The notes: generated from the letters alone by a model not told the origin. Numbered from the stretch's first letter, positions 55,928 through 64,000 are shown. The stretch: 64,000 nt of DNA from Methylorubrum sp. B1-46 (GCF_021117295.1 NZ_CP088247.1:5325101-5389100); one strand, 5' to 3'. Numbers and translations are program-made.

Positions 55928-57457
55928 ATGTCAGAGGATACATACCATACTTTCCAAACGGTCTTCGGTTGTCACAGTCAGCCGAAACAGAGAACCAGCC
56001 TGACGCATCCCCTTGAGATTGCGACGCTTCCGGCTGGTACTGGCTTCGGGGAGATCGGCATCACGTTCTGTCCCGGTAAAGTTCAGGCAGATGGGGCTGC
56101 AGGCTCGTGGAATCGCGATCTCAAGACCGATATCAAGGCCATAGCCGGTTTTGGAGCTAACGCACTCGTCACCCTGATCGAGGATCACGAGATCGAGGCC
56201 CTCAGGGTTCCCGGTCTTGAGGCTGAGTGTCGGCTTCGCGGTATCGATTGGCTCCACCTTCCCATCCCGGATGTGTCGATCCCCGACGAAGCGTTTGAGG
56301 CAGCATGGGTGACGGTCGGCGGAGGGCTGCGGTCATGCCTTAGGAACGGCTTCAAAGTCTGCGTCCACTGTAAGGGTGGCCTCGGACGTGCCGGGACCAT
56401 CGCGGCGCGTCTCTTAGTGGAGCTTGGTGCTGATCCCGAGGATGCCATTCAGAGGGTTCGTGAGGCTCGTCCTGGCGCCATCGAGACCCTTGAGCAGGAA
56501 CGGTACGTCCACGGTATCCGGTCTATCCCCGAACGCCTTCCATCAGCAACACTAGACGCGATCAAGGATCGTGCCCTTGGTGCCCTGGTCGGCTTAGCCG
56601 TGGGTGACGCTATCGGGACCACGGTCGAGTTCGAACCGCGTGGCAGCTTCGATCCCGTCACAGACATGTCTGGCGGTGGTCCCTTCGATCTGAGGCCGGG
56701 TCAGTGGACGGATGACACGTCGATGGCCTTGTGCCTCGCGGACAGTCTGATCGCGTGCGGCGGATTAGATGAACGTGACCTACTCGAACGGTTCTGCCGA
56801 TGGTTCAGGGAAGGCGAGAACTCCGTCACGGGCCGCTGCTTCGATATCGGCAACGTGACTGCGACCGCCCTCACCTACTTCGAACAGACCGGCGACGTTC
56901 GCGCTGGCCCAACTAATAGGATGACGGCCGGCAACGGGAGTCTGATGCGCTTGTCGCCGGTCGCGATCCGCTACTGGAATGATCCCGACGGCCTGAGGAA
57001 CGCAGCAAGACGGCAAAGCTACACGACCCATGGCGCTCAAGAGGCCGTAGACGCCTGTGAAGCGTTCTCGGCGATCCTAGCCTCGGCGATCCAGGGAAAG
57101 CCTCTCACCGACGTTCTGAGCGCATCCTGCGGCCATCCTCTATGTGATGGTGTGCAGGCGATCATCGAAGGATCGTGGCGGGGTAAGCACCGGGACGGCA
57201 TCCGATCCTCCGGCTACGTCCTCCATTCGCTTGAGGCGGCCCTATGGTGCGTGGGTTCGTCAGGCAGCTTTTCGGAGGCTGTCCTAAAGGCGGTGAACCT
57301 GGGCGATGATGCTGACACTACGGCGGCAACCGTAGGACAGCTTGCCGGTTCCTACTACGGTCTTTCAGGCATTCCCGAACGATGGCGAAAACGTCTCGCG
57401 TGGAATGATCGGATCGAGGGCCTTGCAGATCGTCTCTTCACGGAGAGCCTGCACTGA
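55928..57457 (+). CDS. Dual-specificity phosphatase fused to ADP-ribosylglycohydrolase
   Basis: A 509-residue two-domain protein. The N-domain is a Cys-based phosphatase: the general acid is probably Asp115 in LPIPDVSIPD, and the P-loop is VHCKGGLGRAGTIAA with Cys148 and Arg154. The C-domain (from about 214, DRALGALVGLAVGDAIGTTVEF) is DraG-like: GQWTDDTSMALCLADSL at 258-274 and NLGDDADTTAATVGQLAGSYYG near the end supply the di-metal site that removes ADP-ribose from proteins or nucleotides. The start at ATG 55928 has AGGAG 10 bases upstream. Both activities remove a modification; the stop overlaps the next start (TGATG). Confidence 0.9.
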   Translation: MSEDTYHTFQTVFGCHSQPKQRTSLTHPLEIATLPAGTGFGEIGITFCPGKVQADGAAGSWNRDLKTDIKAIAGFGANALVTLIEDHEIEALRVPGLEAECRLRGIDWLHLPIPDVSIPDEAFEAAWVTVGGGLRSCLRNGFKVCVHCKGGLGRAGTIAARLLVELGADPEDAIQRVREARPGAIETLEQERYVHGIRSIPERLPSATLDAIKDRALGALVGLAVGDAIGTTVEFEPRGSFDPVTDMSGGGPFDLRPGQWTDDTSMALCLADSLIACGGLDERDLLERFCRWFREGENSVTGRCFDIGNVTATALTYFEQTGDVRAGPTNRMTAGNGSLMRLSPVAIRYWNDPDGLRNAARRQSYTTHGAQEAVDACEAFSAILASAIQGKPLTDVLSASCGHPLCDGVQAIIEGSWRGKHRDGIRSSGYVLHSLEAALWCVGSSGSFSEAVLKAVNLGDDADTTAATVGQLAGSYYGLSGIPERWRKRLAWNDRIEGLADRLFTESLH

Positions 57458-57822
57458 TGGACGAACCCTTCATCCCCTATGCCGTGATCGAAACTGCGAA
57501 CTGGCCGCCTACTTCGCTTATGACGATATGGGCGTTGGGAGCGGCGAATCTGAAACGCATCGACCTCGACCTGTCGCAGCCGGAAGACACATTCATCGAT
57601 CAGGCATTGGCAGGATTACAGGTTAAGCTTGATCGATTTGGAGGCAAGGAAATACCATCGTTCGGACGTCCAGTTTCGATAGTCATCAACCTTGCTCCGA
57701 AGAAAGGGATTCGGATCGGTCTTGACGGAACTATTCTAGAAAAGTTGGACTGGACGATGACGATTGGAACAGCCTCTATGTCGAATACAAATGAGAGGGC
57801 AAGCCTAGAGGTTAGCAAGTAG
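57457..57822 (+). CDS. Unrecognised protein coupled to the glycohydrolase fusion, 121 aa
   Basis: Its ATG overlaps the preceding stop by one base, so the two are almost certainly co-translated. The sequence opens YAVIETANWPPTSLMTIWALG and contains an alternating hydrophobic stretch (RPVSIVINLAPKKGIRIGLDG, DWTMTIGTASM) suggesting a beta-rich fold. There are no catalytic motifs I recognise. It could be a regulator, partner or immunity-type protein for the fusion enzyme. Confidence 0.75.
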   Translation: MDEPFIPYAVIETANWPPTSLMTIWALGAANLKRIDLDLSQPEDTFIDQALAGLQVKLDRFGGKEIPSFGRPVSIVINLAPKKGIRIGLDGTILEKLDWTMTIGTASMSNTNERASLEVSK

Positions 57823-57889
57823 GGCTTGTTGAGGGATGTCTCAAATCATGAATGGTACGAGACATCCCCTAGCTCCATAGACGCGATCC

Positions 57890-60358
57890 CTAGCCTGACT
57901 TGTACCAGCGCCGAAGGCTAGTCATCAATCGATCAGCCTGCCTCCGTCTGTCCTTCGGTGAATGCGCGGATTGTGCTGCTTCATATAGACGCTCAGAGAT
58001 CGTTTGAGGATGCAGCTTCAAGGCACATAGAGATCGATATAACATGAACATCGCTGTATCTCCCTCTCCTGGAAATACACCGATACGGTACCATTCCGCC
58101 ATACACGTATCGATTCCCGCACGTTGTTCCAGACTGATTTCTAGATGATCCTCACTTTCTGGTACGTACTTGAATGGCATAGACGTATCGTCAGGAGCAA
58201 TCCGGTGTTGTATCCAGTCATCAACATCAAGTGGCGCCCGTCGATCACCCTTGTATTCTTTGAAGAAGCTCGCTGATCGCTCTTGAGCCTGACACGGGAG
58301 AGCGAAGACAGCACAAGGATGAGGAATGCGATCAATACCGTGATGCTTACCTGTTAGATTCCTCCGACACGTTTCATCGGACAGCTTCTCAGATCGGTAT
58401 CCAGCCGTTTCAAGTACATAAACTATCTCATTGTAAATCATTCTGTACTCATTATCCATCATTACTCTACTAGTGGGGATGTAAATACGAAAACGGTGTC
58501 TGTCTTTTGTGTGACCAAACGTGTTGTAGGCGACAAAGCGTAGATATGGGAATGATCTAGAGAAGTCCTCGTGACTCATAGTCCCCTTCTCGATATCGAT
58601 CCACATACCTCGGACCAACTCGACGTTATTCTCGCCTCTGTTGGTATCATCGGACTTTGTCACGTCGAACAGGGCACCGCTGACACAAGGTATTTCGTTT
58701 TTGCTCGTGTACACATGTCTAGAATGATTCCTCAGATAGGCGATGAACTGGTCCTCTGTCTTCGATATGACAAATGGATCAGTTGAAAAGTAGTTATTGA
58801 AGAAAGAACCCCTGAATCGGGCGACGAAATAGCTTACATCTTTAATAGCTGATTCGTCGCCATTGAGATAACTAACTTGTTCAAGATATGACGAATCAAT
58901 GTTATGGGCGAAGCCCGAGGCGAGTGATAGCTCGACTCGAATACGTTCCTTTGATGCTTTCTTCCTTTCATTACCACCTTTATGGGTGCGCTTCCTGCCC
59001 ACCTTCTGTTTCTCAGGTTGAACTAGTCCGAGTGATTCGACACGTGAACCAGGGAAGATTCGATGCAACCAATCAGCGGTGTCTTTCGAAGCAACTATCC
59101 ACGTCTTATCATGGGCCAGATCATTATCCCGGATAGACGTACGACAGATCGCTTGGTAGACGCTATGATCGGTGAACGCCCTGAACTGCTTATCATCATC
59201 GAAGTCGCAATACTCTCTCAGGAACTTGCTAGCCTCCGGTATCTGATTAGCAGAAATGATGATTGCTGCGTGGTGAACATCTCTGTATCGGTTGAGACCA
59301 TGCGAGATGCCGGGAATGAGATTGTCGCCTACAAGTTTATTCAAAGGACTCTCAAGCTTGACGTCGTTATTCTCAACTCGCACATACCTTTCACGCCCGA
59401 GCTTCTTGACCGTAGCCGCAATGATCGGTGTGTTGTCACCACCGAGTTTGTTTCGTAGATACTTCGAATATCGTAGCTCGTACCCATAGTAGATGGTTAC
59501 GCTCGGGTTATACGGATGGGAGTTGCAGTCATTCTCACGTGCCAACTCCCAAGATTTCTGCCATATGACACCCGCCTGAGACCACTGATGGAAGACGAAG
59601 GTTTCTTCGAACAACGCAGCGGATATAGTCACGCTATGGAAGCCATCCAGAATGCTTGGTTTCAGGATGGAGAACACAGAGAGGATACCATCGTTCGATG
59701 TCTTAGATTTGAGTGCCTCGAACTTCGCAATGTTTACGTAACTATCATAGTGCTCCGACAACAGAAGTTTGGCTAAGTCTTGAACATGTCCGACAATGGT
59801 ATCCTGGCCTTGATTCTGTGCCAACTTAACCATCTCGGACCGGTTCGTAACTTTCAAACGGCTATAAGCACTGGCCGCATCCATTGTGCGAACATGATCG
59901 GTGATGAGGTCGTGCTTTATCGACAAGTTTTCACTAAATGTTTCGAACACATTTGGAGATTCGTCGAAATAGACGGACCAGCGATCTTTATGATAGAAGA
60001 AGGGCAGGCTGATTAGGGTTCTATGGGTGATTAATACAACAGCGCCTGCAAGATCGGCATTGTTAAAGTACTTCATCACCCTCAAGCTCACATAACCGCC
60101 TTCTCCATCATCGGAGTGGAACTTGCGGACTATGATCGACGGGTACTGCTTTTTCAGATTGTCAAACGTTTCATCAATGAGTCCGGTAGTAGGTTGAACG
60201 ATAAGACACTTCTGTCCTCGCTCGGCCCTCTTACCCGCTGCCGATATAATGTCACGCGTCTTGCCACCACCGGCCCTGCGGGAGTCGTAGTAGAAAACTG
60301 ACTTCTGAAACTCTGGAAGCTCGATATTCGGAGTTTCGGTATGATGCTGTGTAGGCAT
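57890..60358 (-). CDS. Large helicase/primase-like protein
   Basis: An 822-residue protein from ATG 60358 (a TTG lies 33 bases further upstream). The N-terminal half is a P-loop NTPase: Walker A RRAGGGKTRD (Lys33), VVLITHRTL, and Walker B VYFDESPN (Asp132-Glu133), typical of superfamily 2-like helicases. Near residues 600-650, GMWIDIEKGTMS, then FVAYNTFGHTKDRHRFRIYIP fit the hD-h-E and S-x-H-like motifs of archaeo-eukaryotic primases (PrimPol). The extreme C-terminus is helical and basic. It resembles replication proteins of small integrative elements and satellites. The primase reading is inference from short motifs. Confidence 0.75.
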   Translation of the reverse strand: MPTQHHTETPNIELPEFQKSVFYYDSRRAGGGKTRDIISAAGKRAERGQKCLIVQPTTGLIDETFDNLKKQYPSIIVRKFHSDDGEGGYVSLRVMKYFNNADLAGAVVLITHRTLISLPFFYHKDRWSVYFDESPNVFETFSENLSIKHDLITDHVRTMDAASAYSRLKVTNRSEMVKLAQNQGQDTIVGHVQDLAKLLLSEHYDSYVNIAKFEALKSKTSNDGILSVFSILKPSILDGFHSVTISAALFEETFVFHQWSQAGVIWQKSWELARENDCNSHPYNPSVTIYYGYELRYSKYLRNKLGGDNTPIIAATVKKLGRERYVRVENNDVKLESPLNKLVGDNLIPGISHGLNRYRDVHHAAIIISANQIPEASKFLREYCDFDDDKQFRAFTDHSVYQAICRTSIRDNDLAHDKTWIVASKDTADWLHRIFPGSRVESLGLVQPEKQKVGRKRTHKGGNERKKASKERIRVELSLASGFAHNIDSSYLEQVSYLNGDESAIKDVSYFVARFRGSFFNNYFSTDPFVISKTEDQFIAYLRNHSRHVYTSKNEIPCVSGALFDVTKSDDTNRGENNVELVRGMWIDIEKGTMSHEDFSRSFPYLRFVAYNTFGHTKDRHRFRIYIPTSRVMMDNEYRMIYNEIVYVLETAGYRSEKLSDETCRRNLTGKHHGIDRIPHPCAVFALPCQAQERSASFFKEYKGDRRAPLDVDDWIQHRIAPDDTSMPFKYVPESEDHLEISLEQRAGIDTCMAEWYRIGVFPGEGDTAMFMLYRSLCALKLHPQTISERLYEAAQSAHSPKDRRRQADRLMTSLRRWYKSG

Positions 60359-60803
60359 CACGCTAGTCTGAAAACATATTTTGTAGTACAATGTAATGTT
60401 ACCTTCTCTAAGTCTATACAGCTACCAATGCATTACTATAATACGTGAAAAGGACGAATCTGCTCACGATAGTAGATGTTGGATTGATATGCGTTGCTAC
60501 CGACCGCACTCTCATCCTTGGTGTGTGCTTGGTCAGTAGAAGTGTTGTAGCGAAGAAATGTTCACAATAGAAGATTAGCTAGATTGTCCGAGGTTACGAT
60601 AAGGCGTCTTGAATGGGCACATCGATCCAAACTGCTATCATATCGAACATCATCAATGCGCCAGGATTATTGCTGCAACTTGTCTAGTTTATTCACGCTC
60701 CAAAAACTTCCGATCGTAATGACAGTCACGAAATGCGATTCTAGGTGCTTTAAGCTTGATGCAGGGGGAGGAGTGTTTTTCTTGCGACCTCGACACGCTT
60801 AGA
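60359..60803. other. Intergenic, AT-rich, no gene seen
   Basis: About 445 bases between the helicase/primase-like gene and the 3' end of the integrase gene. No frame with coding character; probably the promoter of the helicase/primase-like gene. An origin for an excised form could lie here but no iterons are obvious. Confidence 0.4.
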
Positions 60804-62153
60804 CTAGTGTTGTTGCGTTGCCGTGCTGGTGCTGATTTCGTAGCGAGGAAACCGTTCAATCGCACCGCTTAGCATTGATAACGACGGTGTTTCGTATCGT
60901 CGTCCTACTGATGCAACACGATGACCGGTGATAGCGTCACGTAACCGTTCTTCTATCCCTGCGCCAAGTGCTCTTGTCTTGAATGTGTGCCGCCAGCCGT
61001 GATTGGGATCGACGCCAGGATCAAGATGCACAGTTTCCCGAACCCACTTCGCCACTGCTTTCGCTTGTTGCTCAGCGGGGGAAGTCTCTGCATTCGCCTT
61101 GTGTCGTTTAAGGTCATAAAATAGCGGTCCGCTGCCTGACGCTTCCACGAACTCCAAAAACCCCTGTTCGAGCAGATGCTTATGGAGCGGGACAGTGCGG
61201 GGTTCGCCGGCTTTTGTGACCCGCAAGTCCATGACCAGAGCGCCGCATTCGATACGTATATCCTCCCTGAAAAGACTAGTCAGTTCGGCGATCCTTGCTC
61301 CTGAGTAGGCTGCTAGCCACGGGCACCAACGTCTAACGGCCGAGCGTGTTGGATGAGCATGATCCTGCTGTACCGCCGAAGCTGCTTTCAGGATCGCGAT
61401 GATCTCCTGCTCTCGGAACGTTCTTTCACGCTGTCCGACAACCCGAGGTTCGTCGAGAGATAGGCCCCTGGCTGGATTGCGCGTCAGAACTTGTCTTCCA
61501 GATCGACCGCAAGCCCATTGGAAAACAGAACTGACCGCCACCAGATCGTTTTTATTGATTGCACGCGGTGAAACGCCTTCGACATCACGGCGCTTTTCAG
61601 CCCATTCGAATAGGTCGTCGGCACTTAGGCTGCGCGCATCACGCTGGCTGGCAAAGGCGGCGAGTGAACGAAAACTGGCACGATACCGTTTGATCGTGTT
61701 CCGTGCCCGCTTATCGGCGTTGCAGGCTGCCCACCGCTCAAACAGTGCGTCCACGCTTAGGGGCGCCGAGGCCGAGTCAGACACTGCCGGAATCGATTCG
61801 CGGTCGCCAGTCACGGCAATCTGTAGGAGCGGCGTCGTCAGAACATGCTCACTCCTACCTCCATCAGCGTCACTGCTATCGAAGGTTGGAGAGGGACCGA
61901 CGCGCTGCTCGTGCCAAAATCGCTTGAGGGCGCCATCCGCAATCGAATGACGCTGGCGGGCCTCACGCGGTTCTTTCGTTCGCAATGATGCTTGAACGAT
62001 TGGACCGACGGTTATGGACGCCCGCATATCTCCGATGGGAAGGCAGACGCACTGTCCCTTCAAGCGTCCGAGAAGATCGATAGGCGTTCGCTGCCGTAGA
62101 TGAAAAACGCCCGTCCTAGGGTTCTTCCACGGTCGCGCTATTCTGAGTGACAA
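60804..62153 (-). CDS. Tyrosine recombinase (island integrase)
   Basis: A 449-residue phage-type integrase. The catalytic residues are Arg in LAAYSGARIAELTSLF, His-x-x-Arg in HGWRHTFKTRAL, His in ITGHR, and Tyr in GRRYETP. The N-terminal part holds a core-binding SAM-like domain (SVDALFERWAACNADKRARNTIKRYRASFRSLAAF). The start is TTG 62153, next to TGTGTGAGA repeats that may be its own arm-type sites and so autoregulate it. It lies 80 bases from the tRNA-Thr 3' end, as usual for tRNA-specific islands. Confidence 0.93.
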   Translation of the reverse strand: MSLRIARPWKNPRTGVFHLRQRTPIDLLGRLKGQCVCLPIGDMRASITVGPIVQASLRTKEPREARQRHSIADGALKRFWHEQRVGPSPTFDSSDADGGRSEHVLTTPLLQIAVTGDRESIPAVSDSASAPLSVDALFERWAACNADKRARNTIKRYRASFRSLAAFASQRDARSLSADDLFEWAEKRRDVEGVSPRAINKNDLVAVSSVFQWACGRSGRQVLTRNPARGLSLDEPRVVGQRERTFREQEIIAILKAASAVQQDHAHPTRSAVRRWCPWLAAYSGARIAELTSLFREDIRIECGALVMDLRVTKAGEPRTVPLHKHLLEQGFLEFVEASGSGPLFYDLKRHKANAETSPAEQQAKAVAKWVRETVHLDPGVDPNHGWRHTFKTRALGAGIEERLRDAITGHRVASVGRRYETPSLSMLSGAIERFPRYEISTSTATQQH

Positions 62154-62176
62154 TGTGTGAGACCGCTGTGTGAGAG
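62154..62176. promoter_or_regulatory. TGTGTGAGA repeats at the integrase start
   Basis: TGTGTGAGA occurs at 62154-62162 and again, extended as TGTGTGAGAG, at 62167-62176. The same word lies at 50508-50517 and, as TGTGCGAGAG, at 50984-50993 near the other end. Matching short words near both att sites are what integrase arm-binding sites look like. Confidence 0.5.
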
Positions 62177-62224
62177 TGCGGTCATCCTCAGCGTGTCGTT
62201 CGCCCTAACCTACTGATATCGTTA

Positions 62225-62259
62225 GGGAAGAATGGTGCTGCGAGAGAGGATTGAACTCT
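62225..62259 (+). repeat. attR: attachment repeat inside tRNA-Thr
   Basis: The perfect 35-bp match of 50424-50458; it spans the T-arm 3' portion, acceptor strand and CCA of the tRNA-Thr gene plus eight bases beyond. The tRNA stays intact because the integrated element restores its 3' end. Confidence 0.92.
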
Positions 62260-62307
62260 CGACCTCCTCATTACCAATGAGGTGCTCTACCACTGAGCTA
62301 CCGCAGC
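62233..62307 (-). tRNA. tRNA-Thr (anticodon GGT)
   Basis: 75 bases with encoded CCA. The acceptor stem is GCTGCGG/TCGCAGC (one G-T pair), the D-arm GCTC-AGTGGTA-GAGC, the anticodon arm CCTCA-TTGGTAA-TGAGG with anticodon GGT, the variable loop AGGTC, and the T-arm GAGAG-TTCAATC-CTCTC. It reads threonine codons ACC/ACT. Its 3' end is the integration site of the island. Confidence 0.97.
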
Positions 62308-62591
62308 GCGGTGTCGGGGGGCGGTGCCGCCGCCGAACTGAACGCGGCATTAGCCGATCGAATTCCGCTTGGCAACGCTCTTTAGGCGAACAAAATGCAC
62401 GAATGGTCCGCGGGACGGCCGGCGTGACGATTTGTTGACGGATCACGGGGGCATGGCTATAGAGCGGCCTCCACGTCCGGCCGCAGCACTGCGCCCGGTC
62501 GTTTCGCCTTTGCTTATCATCAGGCTGCGCTGACCGACACCGGATGCTTCCGGACCGGGTCGTTGCCGCCACGACCAAACGAGGATGCCCC

Positions 62592-62858
62592 ATGGCCAAC
62601 ACCGTGTCGGCCAAGAAGATGACCCGCAAGATCGCCAAGCGTACCGCGATCAACCGCTCGCGCCGTTCGCGGATGCGCACCTTCGTTCGCAAGGTCGAGG
62701 AGGCGATCGCCACCGGCGATCAGGGCCAGGCCCTCGCCGCTCTTCGCGCTGCCGAGCCGGAGATCATGCGCGCCGCCCAGCACGGCATCGTTCATAAGAA
62801 CAACGCCTCGCGGAAGGTGTCTCGCCTCGCCGCTCGCGTGAAGTCGATCGCAGCCTGA
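62592..62858 (+). CDS. rpsT: 30S ribosomal protein S20
   Basis: An 88-residue basic protein binding 16S rRNA. It begins [29 protein letters not shown], with the family's two long basic helices ([32 protein letters not shown]). ATG 62592 is standard; the 16-residue upstream extension is not part of the protein. A strong intrinsic terminator follows. In alphaproteobacteria rpsT usually lies just upstream of dnaA, in agreement with its place near the right edge. Confidence 0.97.
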   Translation: MANTVSAKKMTRKIAKRTAINRSRRSRMRTFVRKVEEAIATGDQGQALAALRAAEPEIMRAAQHGIVHKNNASRKVSRLAARVKSIAA

Positions 62859-62923
62859 GGCCTCGCGGGTCTTCTCTTCGGCCGGAAGGTCGCCAGAGAG
62901 ACGCGCCATCTCGAAGCTTGATC

Positions 62924-62952
62924 AAGCCCGGCCCTTCGGTCGGGCTTTTTTT
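62924..62952 (+). terminator. Intrinsic terminator of rpsT
   Basis: The stem AAGCCCGGCC / GGTCGGGCTT (one G-T pair) with loop CTTC-type is followed by a T7 run, 65 bases after the rpsT stop. Confidence 0.92.
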
Positions 62953-63094
62953 CGATCCCTCCGATCTTTGGGCGTTGTTGCCCGCTCGGCTTGATCGTCC
63001 GGAACCGCGGCTTCGCCGCCATTCCTGTGGTGCCTGCCGCGCATCATTCCCTTATGTCTTGCCCTTCTGTCTTGCATCCCTTCGCTCGATCGAC

Positions 63095-63274
63095 TCACGC
63101 TCGTGTCCGTGCCACCTCGTCCGCTGCGAAGACGTTCTGGTTGATCCCCACGGCAATCACCCTGTTGTCCTGAACATGGACGACAATCTTCGCCGATCCG
63201 ATCCAGGCGAAATGCTCGCCGAGATCGAGCGGCTCGATGAGAAGCCAGTCCGCAACGACGATTTCGTCGAGCAT
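63095..63274 (-). CDS. Probable small protein, 59 aa
   Basis: From ATG 63274 the frame encodes a compact hydrophobic/acidic sequence (MLDEIVVADWLLIEPLDLGE, then HFAWIGSAKIVVHVQDNRVI and AVGINQNVFAADEV) with strong GC3 bias and a likely beta-alternating pattern. Its composition is much more protein-like than the other frames in this interval. AGGGGGAG lies upstream but rather far. It lies antisense in the interval between rpsT and the presumed dnaA. No family recognised. Confidence 0.5.
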   Translation of the reverse strand: MLDEIVVADWLLIEPLDLGEHFAWIGSAKIVVHVQDNRVIAVGINQNVFAADEVARTRA

Positions 63275-63997
63275 GCCGTAGGCCGTCGAGCTCCCCCTTC
63301 ACGCCATCGAGCGAGCTGAAGTCTCTTCAATCGCGATCCTTCGTCCGATCCATGTCCGTAATCCGGGGCCGGATCGCCGAGGCCACCCGCGGTGCCGTCG
63401 CGATGATATGGCCCGCCGACATCGAGGGTTGGGGAACCGCGGGCCGAAGCCGTGGAAACCCTGGGCGGATGCCATGGCGTTCGGACGCGCGGCCGCCGAG
63501 GCGCAAGGGCCTCCAGAGCCGGACTTGTGCACCGTGCGCTTCGTCTTCTCCACAGGTCCCGTCCGGTTATCCCGAATCGCGGCTTGCAGCGGTCCGATCG
63601 AGGCACCGACAACTTCGCGTTAACCATAGGTCAAGGAGTCACCGTTGCGCCCGCCGCTCCGCACCGTGTAGATTAACAAAATCTTGCAACGGCGGGCCCG
63701 GTCCAAGTCGATCGACGAATCGGCCCGAGTCTTCCCCAAGTTGCGGGCTGGGCTTCGACTCTCCGATCCCAGGCACATGACGCGCCGCGCGCGCAGATGT
63801 TTTCCCCGATCGTCCCGCTGTTAGGAGAACGATAGAGGATTGTTGATACACAGCCATCTTTAGCGGTGGCCCGCAGCGCCGCTCTTGACAGCGCTGCGGC
63901 CATTTCCGGCACCGCCCGAGTCGGGCGTGGCCTTCTCTCGTGTGGCGTATGCGTACGCATCCCCTCCGGTCCGCCGGCTTGGATGCGAGGAGACACG
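63275..63997. other. Gene-free region with DnaA-box-like sites
   Basis: No convincing gene. Near-consensus DnaA boxes (one mismatch each from TTATNCACA) occur at 63546-63554 (TTCTCCACA) and 63844-63852 (TGATACACA). An AT-richer stretch (AGATTAACAAAATCTTG) lies at about 63670-63686. This is compatible with a dnaA control region or part of an origin. Confidence 0.4.
63949..63960. promoter_or_regulatory. 12-bp perfect palindrome
   Basis: ATGCGTACGCAT lies 38 bases before the putative GTG start at the window end. A possible operator; no regulator can be named. Confidence 0.3.
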
Positions 63998-64000
63998 GTG
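63998..64000 (+). CDS. Putative start codon of the next gene (probably dnaA)
   Basis: The window ends in GCGAGGAGACACGGTG, in which AGGAG is properly spaced from GTG 63998. The position downstream of rpsT suggests dnaA, but no coding sequence is available to confirm it. Confidence 0.3.

Larger units (their letters stand above)
50424..62259. mobile_element. Integrative genomic island at tRNA-Thr(GGT), about 11.8 kb
   Basis: It is bounded by a perfect 35-bp direct repeat (50424-50458 and 62225-62259). The right copy contains the last 27 bases of tRNA-Thr plus eight downstream bases, a classic tRNA-3'-end attachment site. A tyrosine integrase gene lies just inside the right end. The base composition and codon use are less GC-rich than the host genome. 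Cargo: serine recombinase, EcoRI-family methyltransferase with DUF262-HNH partner, phosphatase/ADP-ribosylglycohydrolase fusion with a small partner, helicase/primase-like protein, one unrecognised protein. No structural phage or conjugation genes are seen, so mobilisation would rely on a helper or on excision alone. Confidence 0.9.

Noticed and set aside
57890..60358. Plus-strand short frames within the helicase/primase-like gene
   Set aside because: Short, scattered shadows of a continuous 822-codon gene with clear P-loop motifs on the minus strand.
62232..62438. Plus-strand open frame over the tRNA-Thr gene
   Set aside because: It is the reverse strand of the tRNA and its flank; such frames are a known source of false annotations.
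1..64000. CRISPR arrays
   Set aside because: No regularly spaced repeat series was seen; the only repeated units are the two 58-bp copies and the att repeats.

Overview
The window is GC-rich, has GC3-biased genes and reads like the chromosome of a Methylobacterium/Methylorubrum-type alphaproteobacterium. The supporting signs are an EcfG-like sigma factor, an AsnO-type osmolyte amidotransferase, many PAS/HWE sensor proteins, and rpsT close to the right edge, a gene that commonly precedes dnaA in this class. The genus is inferred from gene style and order, not from a search.

Region 1 (1-18 kb) holds metabolic and stress genes: serC, glutamate dehydrogenase, an RsuA/RluB pseudouridine synthase and a stand-alone ispF. 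These are followed by a tandem universal stress protein, a TPCP-motif metal P-type ATPase, a methyltransferase, a lipoprotein cytochrome c, a TehA-type transporter under a MocR regulator, a DUF983 protein, 5-aminolevulinate synthase, a cyanide-insensitive-type bd oxidase (cydAB plus DUF2474) and a nitrilase. At 12.4-12.55 kb there is a palindrome and a perfect 16-bp inverted repeat that look like MocR operators.

Region 2 (18-28 kb) starts with two abutting insertion-sequence remnants (IS630-like and IS5-like). Next come a heavy-metal RND pump with its adaptor and a His/Cys-rich exported protein, an MFS transporter and a DUF892 protein. Region 3 (28-50 kb) is core-like: selO, a chemotaxis receptor, ilvB with a clear branched-chain attenuator, ilvH (separated from ilvB by an antisense methyltransferase), a GST, an asnO-like gene, a class II glutamine amidotransferase, an ECF sigma factor, a two-haem cytochrome, a three-gene overlapping two-component operon, a Crp-type regulator and a sensor-regulator fusion with no kinase domain.

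Region 4 (50,424-62,259) is an 11.8-kb integrative island of visibly lower GC. It is bounded by a perfect 35-bp direct repeat whose right copy lies in the 3' end of tRNA-Thr(GGT), with a tyrosine integrase beside it. Its cargo is a serine recombinase, an EcoRI-family adenine methyltransferase overlapping a DUF262-HNH protein (a candidate restriction/defence pair), a dual-specificity-phosphatase/ADP-ribosylglycohydrolase fusion overlapping a small unknown gene, a large helicase/primase-like protein and an unrecognised protein. This is the most likely place for an undescribed system.

Region 5 (62.3-64 kb) holds tRNA-Thr, rpsT with its terminator, a probable 59-residue gene, and non-coding DNA with DnaA-box-like sequences. 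A ribosome-binding site and GTG lie at the last bases, probably where dnaA starts.
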